This document shows positions 36,145 to 48,830 of a stretch of 64,000 nt of DNA, piece after piece. Location of the stretch: positions 27,342 through 91,341 of the forward strand of contig JABANP010000189.1 of the NCBI GenBank assembly GCA_013115135.1, read 5' to 3'. Each line of letters opens with the position of its first letter. Position 1 is the first letter of the stretch. Below the pieces are notes generated by a model that saw only the letters and a list, made by a program, of their open reading frames with translations, did no database searches and was not told the DNA's origin. The stretch comes from Perkinsus olseni (lineage: Eukaryota; Perkinsozoa; Perkinsida; Perkinsidae). A program made the position numbers and the translations under genes.

Positions 36145-37339
36145 ACGATGTTTCGAGATTGTGAAGAAGGTTTTAGTTCCGATCCATGAGATGGGTCGTC
36201 ATCGTTTCATCAGCTTCCGCCATCCGGGAACAAGCTCGAGTGAGCAATAACTGAGAGTGGCTGCATTTAAAGGCTCTTCGGCATTAATGGAGATAGTGAG
36301 AGGTCGCCGTGGGCGAAGGCCAGAGTGATGACAACTCTGCTGTTCTGGTTGGGTAGGTTGCGTCGGAGGAGATGCTTCCGACTACCCACGCGCGACTGCA
36401 AGAAGTGCAACGCCACACCCCAACTATCGAGAACGGCAAGATTGAGAAGTTGTGACTTACCAGGCCATCTGGCAGCTGACCGAAGCGAAACTACCAACTT
36501 GATTCATTTTCGAGTTCTGGTAGCACGCCGGGCTGAGCCCACGACCGTCATTAATACAGCGGGAAGTTCCTGCCAGGAAGCAATGCTACTAGCGCTAGGG
36601 GGCAAATGGATGGCATGTTCTTTCGCACCAGTTATACACGGAGGTGCATCCCTTCCTTCCATGCCTAAGTACCCGATAGCTAGGTTAGCCAGCATGCTCT
36701 TAGGCTACAGCTTTTAGGAATCGTGACAAAACTGATGAGCGACACTTGACGACAAACAGTTCGAGCCTCTTTTATCAATTGATTCACGTTGGTACTCCGG
36801 TGAAGGTGAAGGCGATCTTGCCAGATGTCTGATGATAGTTCAGTTATCGTGAAGCTATCGAGGTATCGCCTACCCTTGGAGTCAGGAAATAACAGCCTCG
36901 TTCGGAATATCAGCCTGAGGTGTTCGAGTGGTCGGGATCAACGGCCTTCATGAGCTCGCCCGGGCTGTTCGACCTACTCTTTACAAACCACCTGGGAAGA
37001 CTTGATGACGTCAGGATGAGGCAAAAGTCGAATCCTTGGCGTAAAATATCTTTGGGGCCCAAATGTTAATCGCTCACGCGCTACCTCTTGGCACAATGGC
37101 CTCAGGTATAAGTCACGTATAATTATCGTGAGTTATTGGTGTATCAAACCCAACTCTAGTGGATTCTTAGAGGAATCTGTTATTAATATTATTGAGCATC
37201 GCGCTCTACTAGCACAGCTTGTGCCCGATCTACGGAAGATATAAATTAAGGGACACAGCCTCACACAATTAAGGAACTGAACACGATGGATCACCACAAT
37301 AATAGGTGAGCAGCGTTGCTCCCTTGACACAGACTTGCA
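36145..37339. other. Region without a supported gene
   Basis: Open frames on both strands (36325-36717 plus, 36504-36695 minus) overlap each other and match nothing recognised. Confidence 0.4.
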
Positions 37340-38735
37340 GATTAGGGACTGCGTCAGTTGTCACAACTGAGTTCGGGTGAGAGCTTTGTCGACAGCAGCC
37401 AGGATGGTGTCAGCAGCATGGTCCAGCACAGGGCCCTCCAGCATCGATACTGATAGCATCCACCGAGGTAGCGTTCACGCATCCTCGGAGCCAGATGTTG
37501 GGTTGGGTTCGACGTCTGCGGCGCCCCCGACTAGAGAACTCGATGATGCCATGCTGGTTTCGAAAGGGTTGAAAAACTCTCACCATATCTTGTAGCTTCC
37601 GCCACTATCCTTTACGGAATCAACTTTCTATGTTACGCATAAACGAGTAAAGGCAGCGAGTCACTACCAAAAACGCACGCGAGCAAAAAAATAAAAAAAT
37701 ATGAGGACAACTATGGAGCAGTCTCAATCTCTCACAACATCCAAGTCCACATTCCTGCAGGCACGAGGTCTACAGCGGGTGACACCGACACGACCGCTAC
37801 CTTGAACGTTTCGCAATTGCGTAGGTTGTGTCGTCAAGGTTGGTAACCATGAAGTCGTCGAAGACATACACTTCAGAGAAGATTGCCTCATGCAGAATCA
37901 GACCGCAGTGCTCTTCCAAGTGCTTCCTAACGCCGGCCATCACTTCGTGGTTCTTCACTTTGTAATAGTGGGGAAAGTAATACGGTATATCGAGAGTGGC
38001 GCGATGTGAATATCTGCCCGTATCACACCTTATCGTGGTCGGCAGGGTATAACGTGACGGCTCGTAATCGAAAGTAACTTTGTATCCGCCGAAATCAGCC
38101 TTGTACTGTAGGCCCAGAGTACCCACAATAGCCAGTAGAAGCGGAAGCAGCAACCTCGGAATGGTAGCCATGCTTTGAACCAAGAGACTGACTCCCGAAG
38201 GCAAATGACGATGGCCGCGATTGAAGATGGCGAGTAACTGGAACTCATAAAGTCTATACGAACGACAGTTACACATCACCTTGAAACCACAGCGACATCG
38301 CCTACAGATACGTAATACCGAATGTGGGCAGCCTGCCAGGTAGCCGCTACCCAAGGCTCAAAATTGAGATTGCTTTCACAGCCTTAGGAAGTGCGTGAGG
38401 GCAGATAAACGGATACCAGATCCTTAAGTCACGTGGCGCGCCGGGTGTGGGCAGCGCCGCGACACGATGTATGTAAAGCTTCGACAAGCTGAGTTAACAT
38501 GATGGCAGGCCAGAGGCAAGGGGATGTTCAGGCATTCCCTAGATGTTCCCAACTTCCATTTAGCTGAAATGAGGGGATATGCGAGAGACCAGGGGCATCG
38601 TACCACCCCCGACGCAGGTTATCATAGAGACGACAGAGGGACAAAGTTCGCCCGACAAGAGAGACCCCCTTCCAGGGATGTCCCTCAGCCTGAGAGCCTC
38701 AGTTATAAACGCATACTCGCCCCTTATTCAGTAAA
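37340..38735. repeat. Left arm of a second inverted duplication (about 1.4 kb)
   Basis: Reverse complement of about 39000-40390; paired positions add to about 77735. It contains a secreted-protein gene, its upstream region and a 300-bp tail rich in ACAGAGGGACAAAGT-type sequence. A spacer of about 260 bp separates the arms. Confidence 0.93.
37797..38171 (-). CDS. Small secreted protein, 124 residues, intact copy
   Basis: The ATG at 38171 opens MATIPRLLLPLLLAIVGTLG, a clear signal peptide. An in-frame ATG further upstream exists, but it would bury the signal peptide inside the protein. The mature part has two cysteines (IRCDTGR and EHCGLIL), a tyrosine-rich middle (YYFPHYYKV) and a conserved VYVFDDFMVTNLDDTT segment. 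The family is unknown and multi-copy in this window (39564 and 46665). The protein is probably exported. Confidence 0.72.
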   Translation of the reverse strand: MATIPRLLLPLLLAIVGTLGLQYKADFGGYKVTFDYEPSRYTLPTTIRCDTGRYSHRATLDIPYYFPHYYKVKNHEVMAGVRKHLEEHCGLILHEAIFSEVYVFDDFMVTNLDDTTYAIAKRSR

Positions 38736-38995
38736 ACTCCTAGTAGGAGTTCGGGTTTGTAGTAAAGTTTACTAATCATGATCAACCACAGGTTTACTAA
38801 GTAAACCATGTGCTGGATCTCTTCAAGAGATGCACTTCCACGGTCTGGGCTCCATGGGACATACGACTCTGTCACCTATGCTAGCAGGAAAGCGGCCCTT
38901 GCTCAAATCATTTTAGCGACTGGCTACTCTAGTTGTCCACCAACTTGTTGTTCGGAATAATCAGCTTCAGAATAATGGGAATCTCCGATATAGAA
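38736..38995. other. Spacer of the 1.4-kb inverted duplication
   Basis: Contains imperfect GTTTACT...AGTAAAC inverted repeats around 38766-38808 and, at its left border, the odd palindrome 38735-38751. No gene is seen. Confidence 0.5.
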
Positions 38996-38999
38996 GTTT

Positions 39000-40390
39000 T
39001 TACAGAATGAGGGACGGGTATGCAGGAATAACTGAGGGCTCTCAGGCTGAGGGACATCCCTGGAAGGGGGTCTCTCTTGTCGGGCAAACTTTGTCCCTCT
39101 GTCGTCTCTATGATAACCTGCGTCGGGGGTGGTACGATGCCCCTGGTCTCTCGCATATCCCCTCATTTCAGCTAAATGGAAGTTGGGAACATCTAGGGAA
39201 TGCCTGAACATCCCCTTGCCTCTGGCCTGCCATCATGTTAACTCAGCTTGTCGAAGCTTTACATACATCGTGTCGCGGCGCTGCCCACACCCGGCGCGCC
39301 ACGTGACTTAAGGATCTGGTATCCGTTTATCTGCCTCACGCACTTCCTAAGGCTGTGAAAGCAATCTCAATTTTGAGCCTTGGGTAGCGGCTACCTGGCA
39401 GGCTGCCCACATTCGGTATTACGTATCTGTAGGCGATGTCGCTGTGGTTTCAAGGTGATGTGTAACTGTCGTTCGTATAGACTTTATGAGTTCCACTTAC
39501 TCGCCATCTTCAATCGCGGCCATCGTCATTTTGCCTTCGGGAGTCAGTCTCTTGGTTCAAAGCATGGCTACTATTCTGAGGTTGCTGCTTCCGCTTCTAC
39601 TGGCTATTGTGGGTGCTCTGGACGTCAGGTATGAAGGAGATTTTTGGAGAATACAGTGCGACTTTCGATTATAAAGCCATTTCGTGGTACCATGCCGTTC
39701 AGGATAAAGGTGCGCTGGGGGCAGGCAGTCATACCACGGCACTCTTGACATCCAGAGAGTCTTCGACCACTATTTCTTCGTAAGCAACCCCGAAGTCATG
39801 GCCGGCGCTAGGAAGATTTTGAAAAACTCCTGCGGTCTGAATGTGCACGAGGAACTCTTCCTTGAAGTGTATGTCTTCGACGACTTCATGGTTACCAACC
39901 TTGACGACACAACCCTACGCAATTGCGAAACGTTCAAGGTAGCGGTCGTGTCGGTGTCACCCGCTGTAGACCTCGTGCCTGCAGGAATGTGGACTTGGAT
40001 GTTGTGAGAGATTGAGACTGCTCCATAGTTGTCCTCATATTTTTTATTTTTTGCTCGCGTGCGTTTTGGTAGTGACTCGCTGCCTTTACTCGTTTATGCG
40101 TAACATAGAAAGTTGATTCCGTAAAGGATAGTGGCGGAAGCTACAAGATATGGTGAGAGTTTTTCAACCCTTTCGAAACCAGCATGGCATCATCGAGTTC
40201 TCTAGTCGGGGGCGCCGCAGACGTCGAACCCAACCCAACATCTGGCTCCGAGGATGCGTGAACGCTACCTCGGTGGATGCTATCGAGTATCGATGCTGGA
40301 GGGCCCTGTGCTGGACCATGCTGCTGACACCATCCTGGATACTGTCGGTAGAGCTCTCACAAGTGGCGCAGTCCCTGAATCAGATCAGCA
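39000..40390. repeat. Right arm of the 1.4-kb inverted duplication
   Basis: Mirror of 37340-38735 with small indels. Confidence 0.93.
39564..39960 (+). pseudogene. Small secreted protein, frameshifted copy
   Basis: Starts with MATILRLLLPLLLAIVGALD like the intact copy, but an extra T near 39647 brings a stop at 39674. The downstream half (DHYFFVSNPEVMAGARKILK and VYVFDDFMVTNLDDTT) is still readable in a different frame, with another indel near the C-terminus (an extra C at about 39916). At least two frameshifts relative to 37797-38171 mark it as a pseudogene. Confidence 0.8.
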
Positions 40391-42414
40391 GATCAGCAAG
40401 TCTGTGTCAATGTTAACCATCGGGAAACTCAAGTCAATGGTTTAGTGGAATCCTGAGATTCTGCCAATAATAACACTGATAAAGTCATCAACGAGCGTCA
40501 GGCTAAGCTTAGGAGCCATGGTTGTGCACTTGCACAACTACAGTCAAAAAGAGATGTCCGTGAGGGGGTATCCCCAAAGCATCCAGTTCAAATTCGGGAC
40601 ATCGGTGACTTAGCGAGGAGGAGTTCTCGCAGACTATATGCTGGAGAGGAGGAACTTGACTGATTGACCGACCTTCAGCCAGAATATCGAGCTTCATGAA
40701 CGAGGAGCTTCGACCCATTTATTCTCGACAGCAGTTTGAGAATCACGGGGAGCTGTGATTTTTCTTCTTGTATGAAAAATACTCCCTGTGTGTGTGAGTT
40801 TATAGTCCAACGCCGAATCCTGCTTGGTTGGACTCGAAGCCGATGAGCTTAGCTGGAGGCCTACACTGTACTTGCAGATCGTTGTAATGCCACGATCAAT
40901 TGCGACTGCTAGCGCTGAGGCAGAATGCAGCGGTTGAATCATGGACACGCGGCCGCTAAGGAATTGTCACCAACCTTAGACCAACCTTCTGCCCAAAGAA
41001 ATGCGCTTACGAGTCAGCCTAAGCAGCGAAGGGTCCCGACAAGTCCTTGAGTGAGCTTCTGGCAGAAGCCTTCTGCCGAAGAGGGATCTGACGTCATCCG
41101 CATTCATAGCTCACACGGAAAGGAACGACTATCGTTCACAGTTTTCCAGTTGCCGCAGGATCTCCTCGGGTCTCTTGATCCTCTCGAGATCTCGCCCTTG
41201 GATGATAGCGCCCGGACAGCGAGCAGTACGACACTGGCGATGCTTTGCTTTTTGCGGAGAACACTCTGGAGGTGTATCGAGCACAGCTCGGCCAAAATGG
41301 CGGACCGTCCCGAAGCGAGCAAAATTTGTGGCGCTCTGTGGTGCCAATTGTGCAATAGCTGTCCCATATCACAGCTCGTAGCTGAAGAGCCTCATGCTAC
41401 ACAGAATAGGAATTATTATCCCGCTTCAATATAGAGTCCTTGTGTAACACAACTTGCCAATGCCGATTGTGGATTGCGAGAATCGAAAACGTTCGTCTGG
41501 TCCGATTGTAAATTCCACAGGAGTGGCTCCCGGGCTCCCTTGGCACAGCGGCCGGCAGTAGTTGGCCATGCGCAGCGCCGCTGCGGCAGCGGGTTAGCAG
41601 GAGGGGGTCGACTGAGCAGGGTGATGGATCCCTCTCGATAAGTGCGATCATTATCTGCAGCACTCAGGTGACCCTTTCAACCATTGAGCTGAAGTGGATC
41701 GTGCCAATGCCTCCGTCTCCTGACTGAACGCACCTACTCGATAAACGGTAGCAACGATGAATACTAAGCTTCACATAAGGGCATTCGATGGCCTGTCTCG
41801 GTTCGTTGCAAGTGCGATTCTCGCGTGAATGGTGAAAGTAAGAGAGAATCGAGCTGCTTCTGCATTCATCGTGCTGGTGCGTCATCAGCCTGCCCGCTGA
41901 GCGGGCCCCGCTCCGATTCGGAGCAACTCCTGTGAGGAGGATTGACGTCCTCCCAGTCATTCCAGCTCGTCTCCTCTACTGACTAACCATGCACCCCAGC
42001 CTGTGACTCAGGTGATGAACTCAACTCACAGAAGTGACCGGAATACCATTTCTGTTGTGATATCGTAATCGCGACAAGGGGCATAACGTGTAATCGACTG
42101 ACGATAACGTGTTACGACTGTCTTGAGACCAATCCAAGAAAAGAACGAGGGGAGACCCCTTAGGTGAGCCCGAAAAAGGGTCTGGACGACGATTGATCTC
42201 CTGAAAGACGAGTTCAATGCTACTACACCCACGACTCAGGGTGTGGAAAGTTGTGATTTTGAAAAGACAGATGATACTGAGATGACCGACAGCAGCAGAA
42301 TGAGCAGCAGAGAATGTTGCCTGCCTCACATAAGGCGAGGAGACTATAAGGCTTGAAGTCAAATTACTTTCAAGCGTTACCATATACCCAGCAATTACGT
42401 TGAGTATTAACGTC
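40391..42414. other. Region without a supported gene
   Basis: Several overlapping open frames at 41050-41440 on both strands are not recognised. The odd palindrome GCCCGCT-G-AGCGGGC lies at 41892-41906. Confidence 0.4.
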
Positions 42415-43790
42415 TCAACGTTGGTCTTGAGCACTGACAAGGTCGTTTATTAATCCGGTGAGACAGAGGGGAAAGAAAATGAGACTGATAATGAAGAGAG
42501 CTAACGCTCCGTGCCATTCGAGAGATTGTCCACGAAGTTTTCTGAAGATACTGGTTCTTTCGTGCTGATCATCGTCTTTGACCTCCAACTCGTTTGAGCT
42601 GTCCAAGCCTCCTTGGTTCGTTCCATCCGGTACTGGGGTATAGCAGATGTTGAGGTAGACGAAGCATGGTATAACGAAGGCCAAGAAGTTGGTGCCGATG
42701 ATACCAATGAATTGGATGGTAGCACCGAGGTCCTCGAAGATTATGGCCAACACCGTACAGATGATCAGAAAGGCCACAGTCGTCCCGATGTGGAGCTTGA
42801 GAGTATCTTGTAGGCGAGGGAAGTAGTAGGTGATGACACTCGAGATTGATTGCCTAGCTGGGAAGAGCAACAAGGGGAAGGCTGTGAGGACGGCGAATGG
42901 CAAAACTATGTAGCCGATATGAATAGCGATGTTGGAGACCGGTAACTGAGGTAGAAGTTGGACTCTACCGTATCACCGAAGGCGTAGTACGGCGCTATCA
43001 TGACGGTCAAGTAGACGACGGTCACGAAGGATACCGCCAGCAAAGAGGCGGTATCCAGCTTTTTCATGTCCCGATTGACCATATCCTCGGCAACCAGGGG
43101 CATCGTGAAGTGGCAGGAATAACCGAAAATGAAGATTGGGACCACCGACAAGATTGACCATATGCTAGACGTTGGTGGTATACCCACATACCGCTCCCCG
43201 AGCTGCTCGTCCACACTGAAGCAGTAGATAACGCCGGCTAGGATAGCATAGAGGAAACAGCTGAGGCCGATGATATTGGTAATCGCGGTGTTGGTGATTT
43301 GCTTGAGGAAGCAGACCGGCAGGAGAAGGACGACGATCAGGCCGATAAGACCAACTCTAATCAAGAACCTGTTCCCTTCAGTTGAGCCGGGGGACCAATT
43401 TTCGAGGAGGGCCAAACCAAGGCTAGCAAAGACCTGTAGGTAGGCGGTATCAATACCCGCATTATGGATGAACATGATGAAATCGATGAAAAGGGGCAGC
43501 CTCGGGTATCCAGCAGCCACAGCGAAGGTGCTGTAACTCAGCCTCTTGCCGGGCATCTTCATTGCACATCTGCTGATCAGATGCAGCGAAAAGTAAGACA
43601 ACACGGCAAATACGAAAAGAAGGACCACACCCAATGACCAACCGCAGACGGCTTGAGCACTCGCGTAACTGAGCATGCCGGCACCGATGATACAGTTGGT
43701 CAGGCAGGTCCATGCCGTAAGGATATTTCCTTTAGGGATAACCGGAGCAGAGTTGAAGTCTGCCAGACGATTGTCTTTCTGGGCTGCCAT
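42415..43790 (-). pseudogene. AAAP-family amino-acid transporter, copy 1, single-base frameshift
   Basis: Amino acid/auxin permease family (SLC36/38, AVT type), which moves amino acids across membranes with H+ or Na+. The start at 43790 (MAAQKDNRLADFNSAP) is followed by the hallmark first helix TNCIIGAGMLSYA, then LGVVLLFVFAVLSYFSLHLI, about 11 helices in all, ending LIFFPLCLTGLIND. The frame breaks at about 42943: the sequence reads GGTAACTG where copy 2 has GGTAGACTG, a one-base loss after NFYLS. The remainder is open in the shifted frame. It is not in a homopolymer, so it looks like a real lesion or a rare assembly error. No introns are needed. Confidence 0.82.
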
Positions 43791-46284
43791 GATCCTTTTT
43801 CACCAGGTGGTGCAAGGTAGAAGCTTTCAAGAGGGTTCTACTAGAGAATCGCATGCGTGCTACTTGCACGCACGCGCAAATTGCGGGTACGGGAAAGGTC
43901 AGGTCCAATTGCGCTTGGAGATGCGGCACAGTAGTCGACAAGGAGTAAGTCGCGCCCGACCGAGTGGAGGAGTCATCAGCCGACCAAAGAGGTTGGCCTA
44001 CTTTGTAAGCTGTGGAGATACGGGCAGAGGTCTCCTTTACAACGAAACGGTGTCCCATTGGCGAGCGCTAGCGGCGCCGCTCGGGGGACTCTGTTCGAGT
44101 CGAGAGTATCTTCGGCAACAAACGACGCTCTAGAGCGGCAGAAACCATACTTGTTTCGAAATCGTACTCGCTCTGTGTTCACAGCTTCATGCTGTGTCCG
44201 TGAGAAACCGAAGCAACGAGCTCTCGACAATCTGCGAAGGTTCGTAGCACGCGTACATCCACGGGTTCCGTGCCGCTCCCGGAGTCGATCGGTCAGCGCA
44301 GGCTGGCAGCGAGTGTGATTTTGTTGACCAATCTGTCAATGTCTTGACCAGTGCATTGCAATACAGGGAACACAATACCCAGATATAGGTGAAGTGAATC
44401 TCAATCGATCATCCATTGGATAATATCCAATCTCAATGAATCATCCACAGTTGTTGCTCCTGGTCGCTCTCATAGTCAACCCAACACCTTGGTGATGTAG
44501 CTTGTGGTAGTGATAATGACAAAGGGATCAACAAAAGGTATTGCACCAATCTATCTTGTACTTGCGTGCTACAGCTAATGTGAAATGCAGAAGAATCACA
44601 AGGTAACAAGTTGGTACCATACTGAGTCCGCGTACAGCAACAAGTTGAATGATAGATGACTAAAGCCTAGCAGTAGACAATATCACAATACATTGCGTGG
44701 CGAGCGACAGCCGACACGATAACATGCATGGAAGGAATCGATTGAATATTCCTTCCCACTTTCTGACAACACCGAAGACGGCCTCATAGATGAGCCGCGT
44801 CCCCCTCGTGTTGGGATGCGCATTTCTGTTGCTTCTCCGTTGTTGCTCATAGCCAATGCAAGGCGAGAAGGAGTATAAAGTCTTCTACTTTCCTAAGGTT
44901 AGTCTCTCGAGGGGCACAAGCTATACACGCATGCACAAGACGATCGGCGCATAATGAGTAGCAATCTGCGAGACAGCTGGTGTCTCAGCCGGCGTCCCAG
45001 CCTTCACTGGTCCTCAGATCGGGTCTGTGGCTTGCGCTGGTCTGGCGCCATGATCATCTTACGGGCGTGGCGCCACTTCTGTACCAGCCCACTGGATCAC
45101 GGGCGGGACGGTTCCGAAACGACTGGCTGCGAAACCGTCTGAGTTGGTGAGACTGAACTCGAAGTGCTGCGATGAGTTGCATGCTAAGTATCATCCAGTA
45201 TGCAGTCCGTAGCCATCTGGGCTCAAGACCATAGCTCGGTTTTTGCGTTTCCCCATTCAGGATCCAATATTTCAAGTTGGAATGCTGGAATTTCCAACCA
45301 CCCCGGCCATTGGCCAGTGGTCATGAGTCTTGACGTCTTGACTCAAGACCCCCAAACCGGTGGACAGCATTGAAGTGAGGTAGTTCGAGGCACGCTCAGA
45401 GTGTCTCGCTGCTAAATGCATGCGATGGGAGAGCCGGGCCCGATCGCAGCTTCCCACCCAAAACATCGTCAACAACGCCTAAGCACTTGCTAATGACGAA
45501 CACTAGTGAGAACTCGAGATGGATATTAACAATAATAGTACCAAGTCGGCAGTACCAACAACGATATGATATCGTCGATATCTTAGTGGAAGTAGACACC
45601 AGAAGATCTTAGAGTTGGTGATTAGATTTTACGAATCCGTAGTAAGAACCAAGGTCCTCTAATGAACACAACCTATGCGTATTGCCTCGGGCCCCAAGAC
45701 TCGGGGTAACCTAGTTTGAAGCGGGGCACCTGTGAGCAAATCATTTGCTGCAAATGAGATGTGCACCCTTATTCTCCAGCGTCAACTGTTTCGCGATATT
45801 CATCCATGCGGTTCGTGGAGGCCCTCATCCGAGAGCTCTATGCGCTCAGCTCCTTATGCCGTCCCGAGTCCCACATTATAATGTTTCGCCCCACTGTGGA
45901 ATCATCAAGATGCAGCATCTTAGATGCTCCCCGTGATGAACGACGCTGCGCACGTCCGTAGGAATAGGAAGTACTCACGTTAACTCAACAGATCACCCCG
46001 GTAATATGTTTTCGAAGGCGATACTTCGACAGAGAAAACCAATAGACTTTACGTCACTACTTCAAAACGTTTAAACCCAAAATAAAGAAGAGTACGATGA
46101 GGCGAGTGATACCTGCGTTTTAGCGTTTGTCACTTCTTTTCGAAAAGATCCAGCTCGACTGTCTAACAGCCGGCCGAATTATATTGGGAAATTTCCAAGT
46201 CCACTTTCCTCCTGTAGACCAGAGAGGTTCAGACTGAACAGTTCAGTGAGCGTACCAGGTCTGCAGCACGTGACACCGGGACCA
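43791..46284. other. Region without a supported gene
   Basis: Short overlapping frames only. Direct AATCTCAATCGATCATCCATTG-like repeats lie at 44397-44455. Confidence 0.4.
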
Positions 46285-46665
46285 CTACTGACCTGAGAGC
46301 TTCACGACTACGTCGGTTGCGTCATCAAGGTTGGTAACCATGAAGTCATTGAAGAAAAACATATCATGAAAAGCTCTCTCGTGCAGAATCAGACCGCAGT
46401 GCTTCTCCAATTCCTCCCTAGCCAAGGCCATTTCTTTTGCGCCGTTGGTCACGAAGTAATAGTGGAACGATTCGTTCTGGATAGCAAGAATGGCCTGGAA
46501 TGTATAGTCGGGCGTGTCACATCTTATTCTGGTCGTCACGATGTCACGAAGCACATCGCGATCGAAAGTCGCACTGTAACCATCGAAATGGCCTTCATAC
46601 TTGACGCCCAGAGCGCCCAGAGTAGCCAATAGAACCGGAAGCAGCAACTTCAGAGTGGTGGCCAT
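46285..46665 (-). CDS. Small secreted protein, 126 residues, third paralogue
   Basis: MATTLKLLLPVLLATLGALG forms the signal peptide. Conserved positions include IRCDTPDY, KHCGLILHERAF and FFNDFMVTNLDDAT. The frame is intact. Flanking DNA (46200-47330) is homologous to 37790-38735 in the same orientation, so gene and upstream region duplicated as one module. Confidence 0.75.
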   Translation of the reverse strand: MATTLKLLLPVLLATLGALGVKYEGHFDGYSATFDRDVLRDIVTTRIRCDTPDYTFQAILAIQNESFHYYFVTNGAKEMALAREELEKHCGLILHERAFHDMFFFNDFMVTNLDDATDVVVKLSGQ

Positions 46666-47330
46666 TTAGTTAAAAAAGCCTGACTCCCGAAGGCTTGATG
46701 AATGACGATGGGCCATCGTCGATGGCCGCAACTGATGGTGACGAGTACAGTCACTCGTGAAGCCTATAGACTTTATGAATTCCAGTTGCTGTGACTGGAA
46801 TTCATACTCATCACCTTGCGACCACAGCGGCCTCGCCTACATAGACGTGACACCGAATGTGGGCTGCCAGGTAGCCGCTACCCAAGACTCAATGAGAATC
46901 TCATTATGAGATGAGTTTGCTTCTACAGTCTCAGAAAGTGCGTGACGCAGATAAATGTATTCGAGACGTGTCACGTCACCCTTGAGTCACGTGACGCGCC
47001 GGGTGCGGGCGGCGCCGCGACACAACGTAGGTAAAGCTTCGACAAGCTAAGTTATCATGATGACAGGCCAGAGGCAAGAGGATGTTGGGGCATTCCATGA
47101 ATGTTCCCAACTTCCATTTAGCTGAAATTAGGGGTTATGCGAGAAACCAGGGGCATCGTACCGCTCCCGACGCAGGTTATCATGGTTATCATAGAGACGA
47201 CAGAGGGACAAAGTTCGCCCGACAAGAGAGACACGCTCCCAGGGATGTCCCTCAGCTTGTGAGCCTCTGAGGCTCACCTCAGTTATCCCTGCATACCCGT
47301 CCCTCATTCTGTAAAACTTCTAGCCCGGAC
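46666..47330. repeat. Upstream part of the third module copy, with several new hairpins
   Basis: Aligned with 38172-38735, this copy has gained hairpins: GACGATG/CATCGTC (46704-46720), ACGAGT/ACTCGT (46741-46758), a 13-bp-arm hairpin (46774-46786/46794-46806) and GTGAGCCT/AGGCTCAC (47259-47277). The paralogous positions at 38.2-38.7 kb lack these inverted partners. Confidence 0.75.
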
Positions 47331-48830
47331 AGATCGACTGATTCTGAAGCTGGTTCCGAACAATCAAGTTGGTGGACGATTCGACTGGATGATTTGAGCA
47401 GGAGCGGCTAGCCTGCTAGCGTGGGTGACAGCGTGACCGTGTACGGATGTGCTAGATTCCATTGCATACTATAGCATAGTTGATATAACAAGTATAACTC
47501 ATCCCTCAAGGTGAGTGGATTGCAATGCAATTATTGCATTAACGGGTTACAACCAACACACACTCAAACACGATATGTCTATCGAGGGTAGACCATAGGA
47601 TTGTATTTGAAATACAGTAGTTCCTGAAGATTCTCCTCGCGCCAGTTCGAAACTTGATCGACCACGGGTCTTCCACATGATACGACTATGACTGCTTGTG
47701 ACTACCCGAAAGAGGAGAGCTCCCTGCATACTTTGTCATGAATGATACACACATCATTCTGTCGCATATGTTGGAACTAGGTCCCGTAACATAGTTACTA
47801 ATATTCTGTCATAGTATGATTATCGTACTAGGATACCGCGGACTGATCTTTCTTCGCCTGGACTTCAGATTCTGGAGCCGTGCAAACTACGCTAGGAACA
47901 GCATGTAAGGTTCAAAGAAGGAATCTTGGTCGAAAATTTTTCGATAGTATCCAGAAAAGTCTACTACAAAAGACTTTTCTAGGAAAAGTGTACTATCCCC
48001 GTATCGGCACCTTACAGCGTCGGCATGATCTCTTGCTATGGGATGGGCGGGCCGGTGGGCCAGCCGGTAGTACAAAGTGGGCCAGCCGGTAGCAGCAAGT
48101 GGGCCAGACGGTGGCAACCGATAGAAAGTCTTCATATTTTGTGGAAGCGCGGGCCTACGTCCCGCTTCACTACAATTGTTTACCTTCAAACCGTGTTCTT
48201 CTGGAACTCAATGGCTTCTCCTCTCGCCCAGGGCGAGTCTAGGAGCGAGTTGCCCCTAGAATTCTTCTCCTTTCTTTCTTGCGTCAGGGCCGTTTCCTAT
48301 GCCTTTCTTTCTTGCTCTTATGCAAATTGCATAATGCAATTGAGTCACCCATCTGACCTATCGACCGATTTGATTACCGGATTTCACGGCGACGCGCGGT
48401 GATGAGTCGGAGCACGAAAATGATCCGACTCACGCCAACTGCCTCCCCCCGGGGGTCTCGGCATCGTAACATCACCATCTTTCATGAGGGAGCAATTGAG
48501 ATGACCACGAAGTTGTCCCAGTAAGCTACAGAAGTCTTGAGCGTCGACATAGTTCGCAGTTAGCTCAGAATCTGACCCTCAGATGTCAATTGACGGAACG
48601 CAATCGGTCGATGAACTGTTGACTCGTTGGGTGGTAGGAAGCTGCCGCTTGCCTCATATGATATGGATATGAGTCATATCCTTGGAGGTCATGAATAAAG
48701 GCGTACACCCGACAGTCCCTATACGAGGCAACCTAGAGACCGACTCAGAATTACCTATAACACTTATGCCAATTCCTTAGGCCGCTTCTCTCCTCAGCGA
48801 GGCTGCTGGACAACTCGATGTAGCGTTGTT
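47331..48830. other. Region without a supported gene
   Basis: Contains a GGGCCAGCCGGTAG-type short tandem repeat at about 48050-48115. No recognised coding sequence. Confidence 0.4.

Noticed and set aside
36325..36717. 130-codon plus-strand frame
   Set aside because: Overlaps an opposite-strand frame and has no recognisable feature.
41051..41434. 127-codon frame with several overlapping frames
   Set aside because: Five or more frames on both strands are open in the same place, which points to composition rather than coding.
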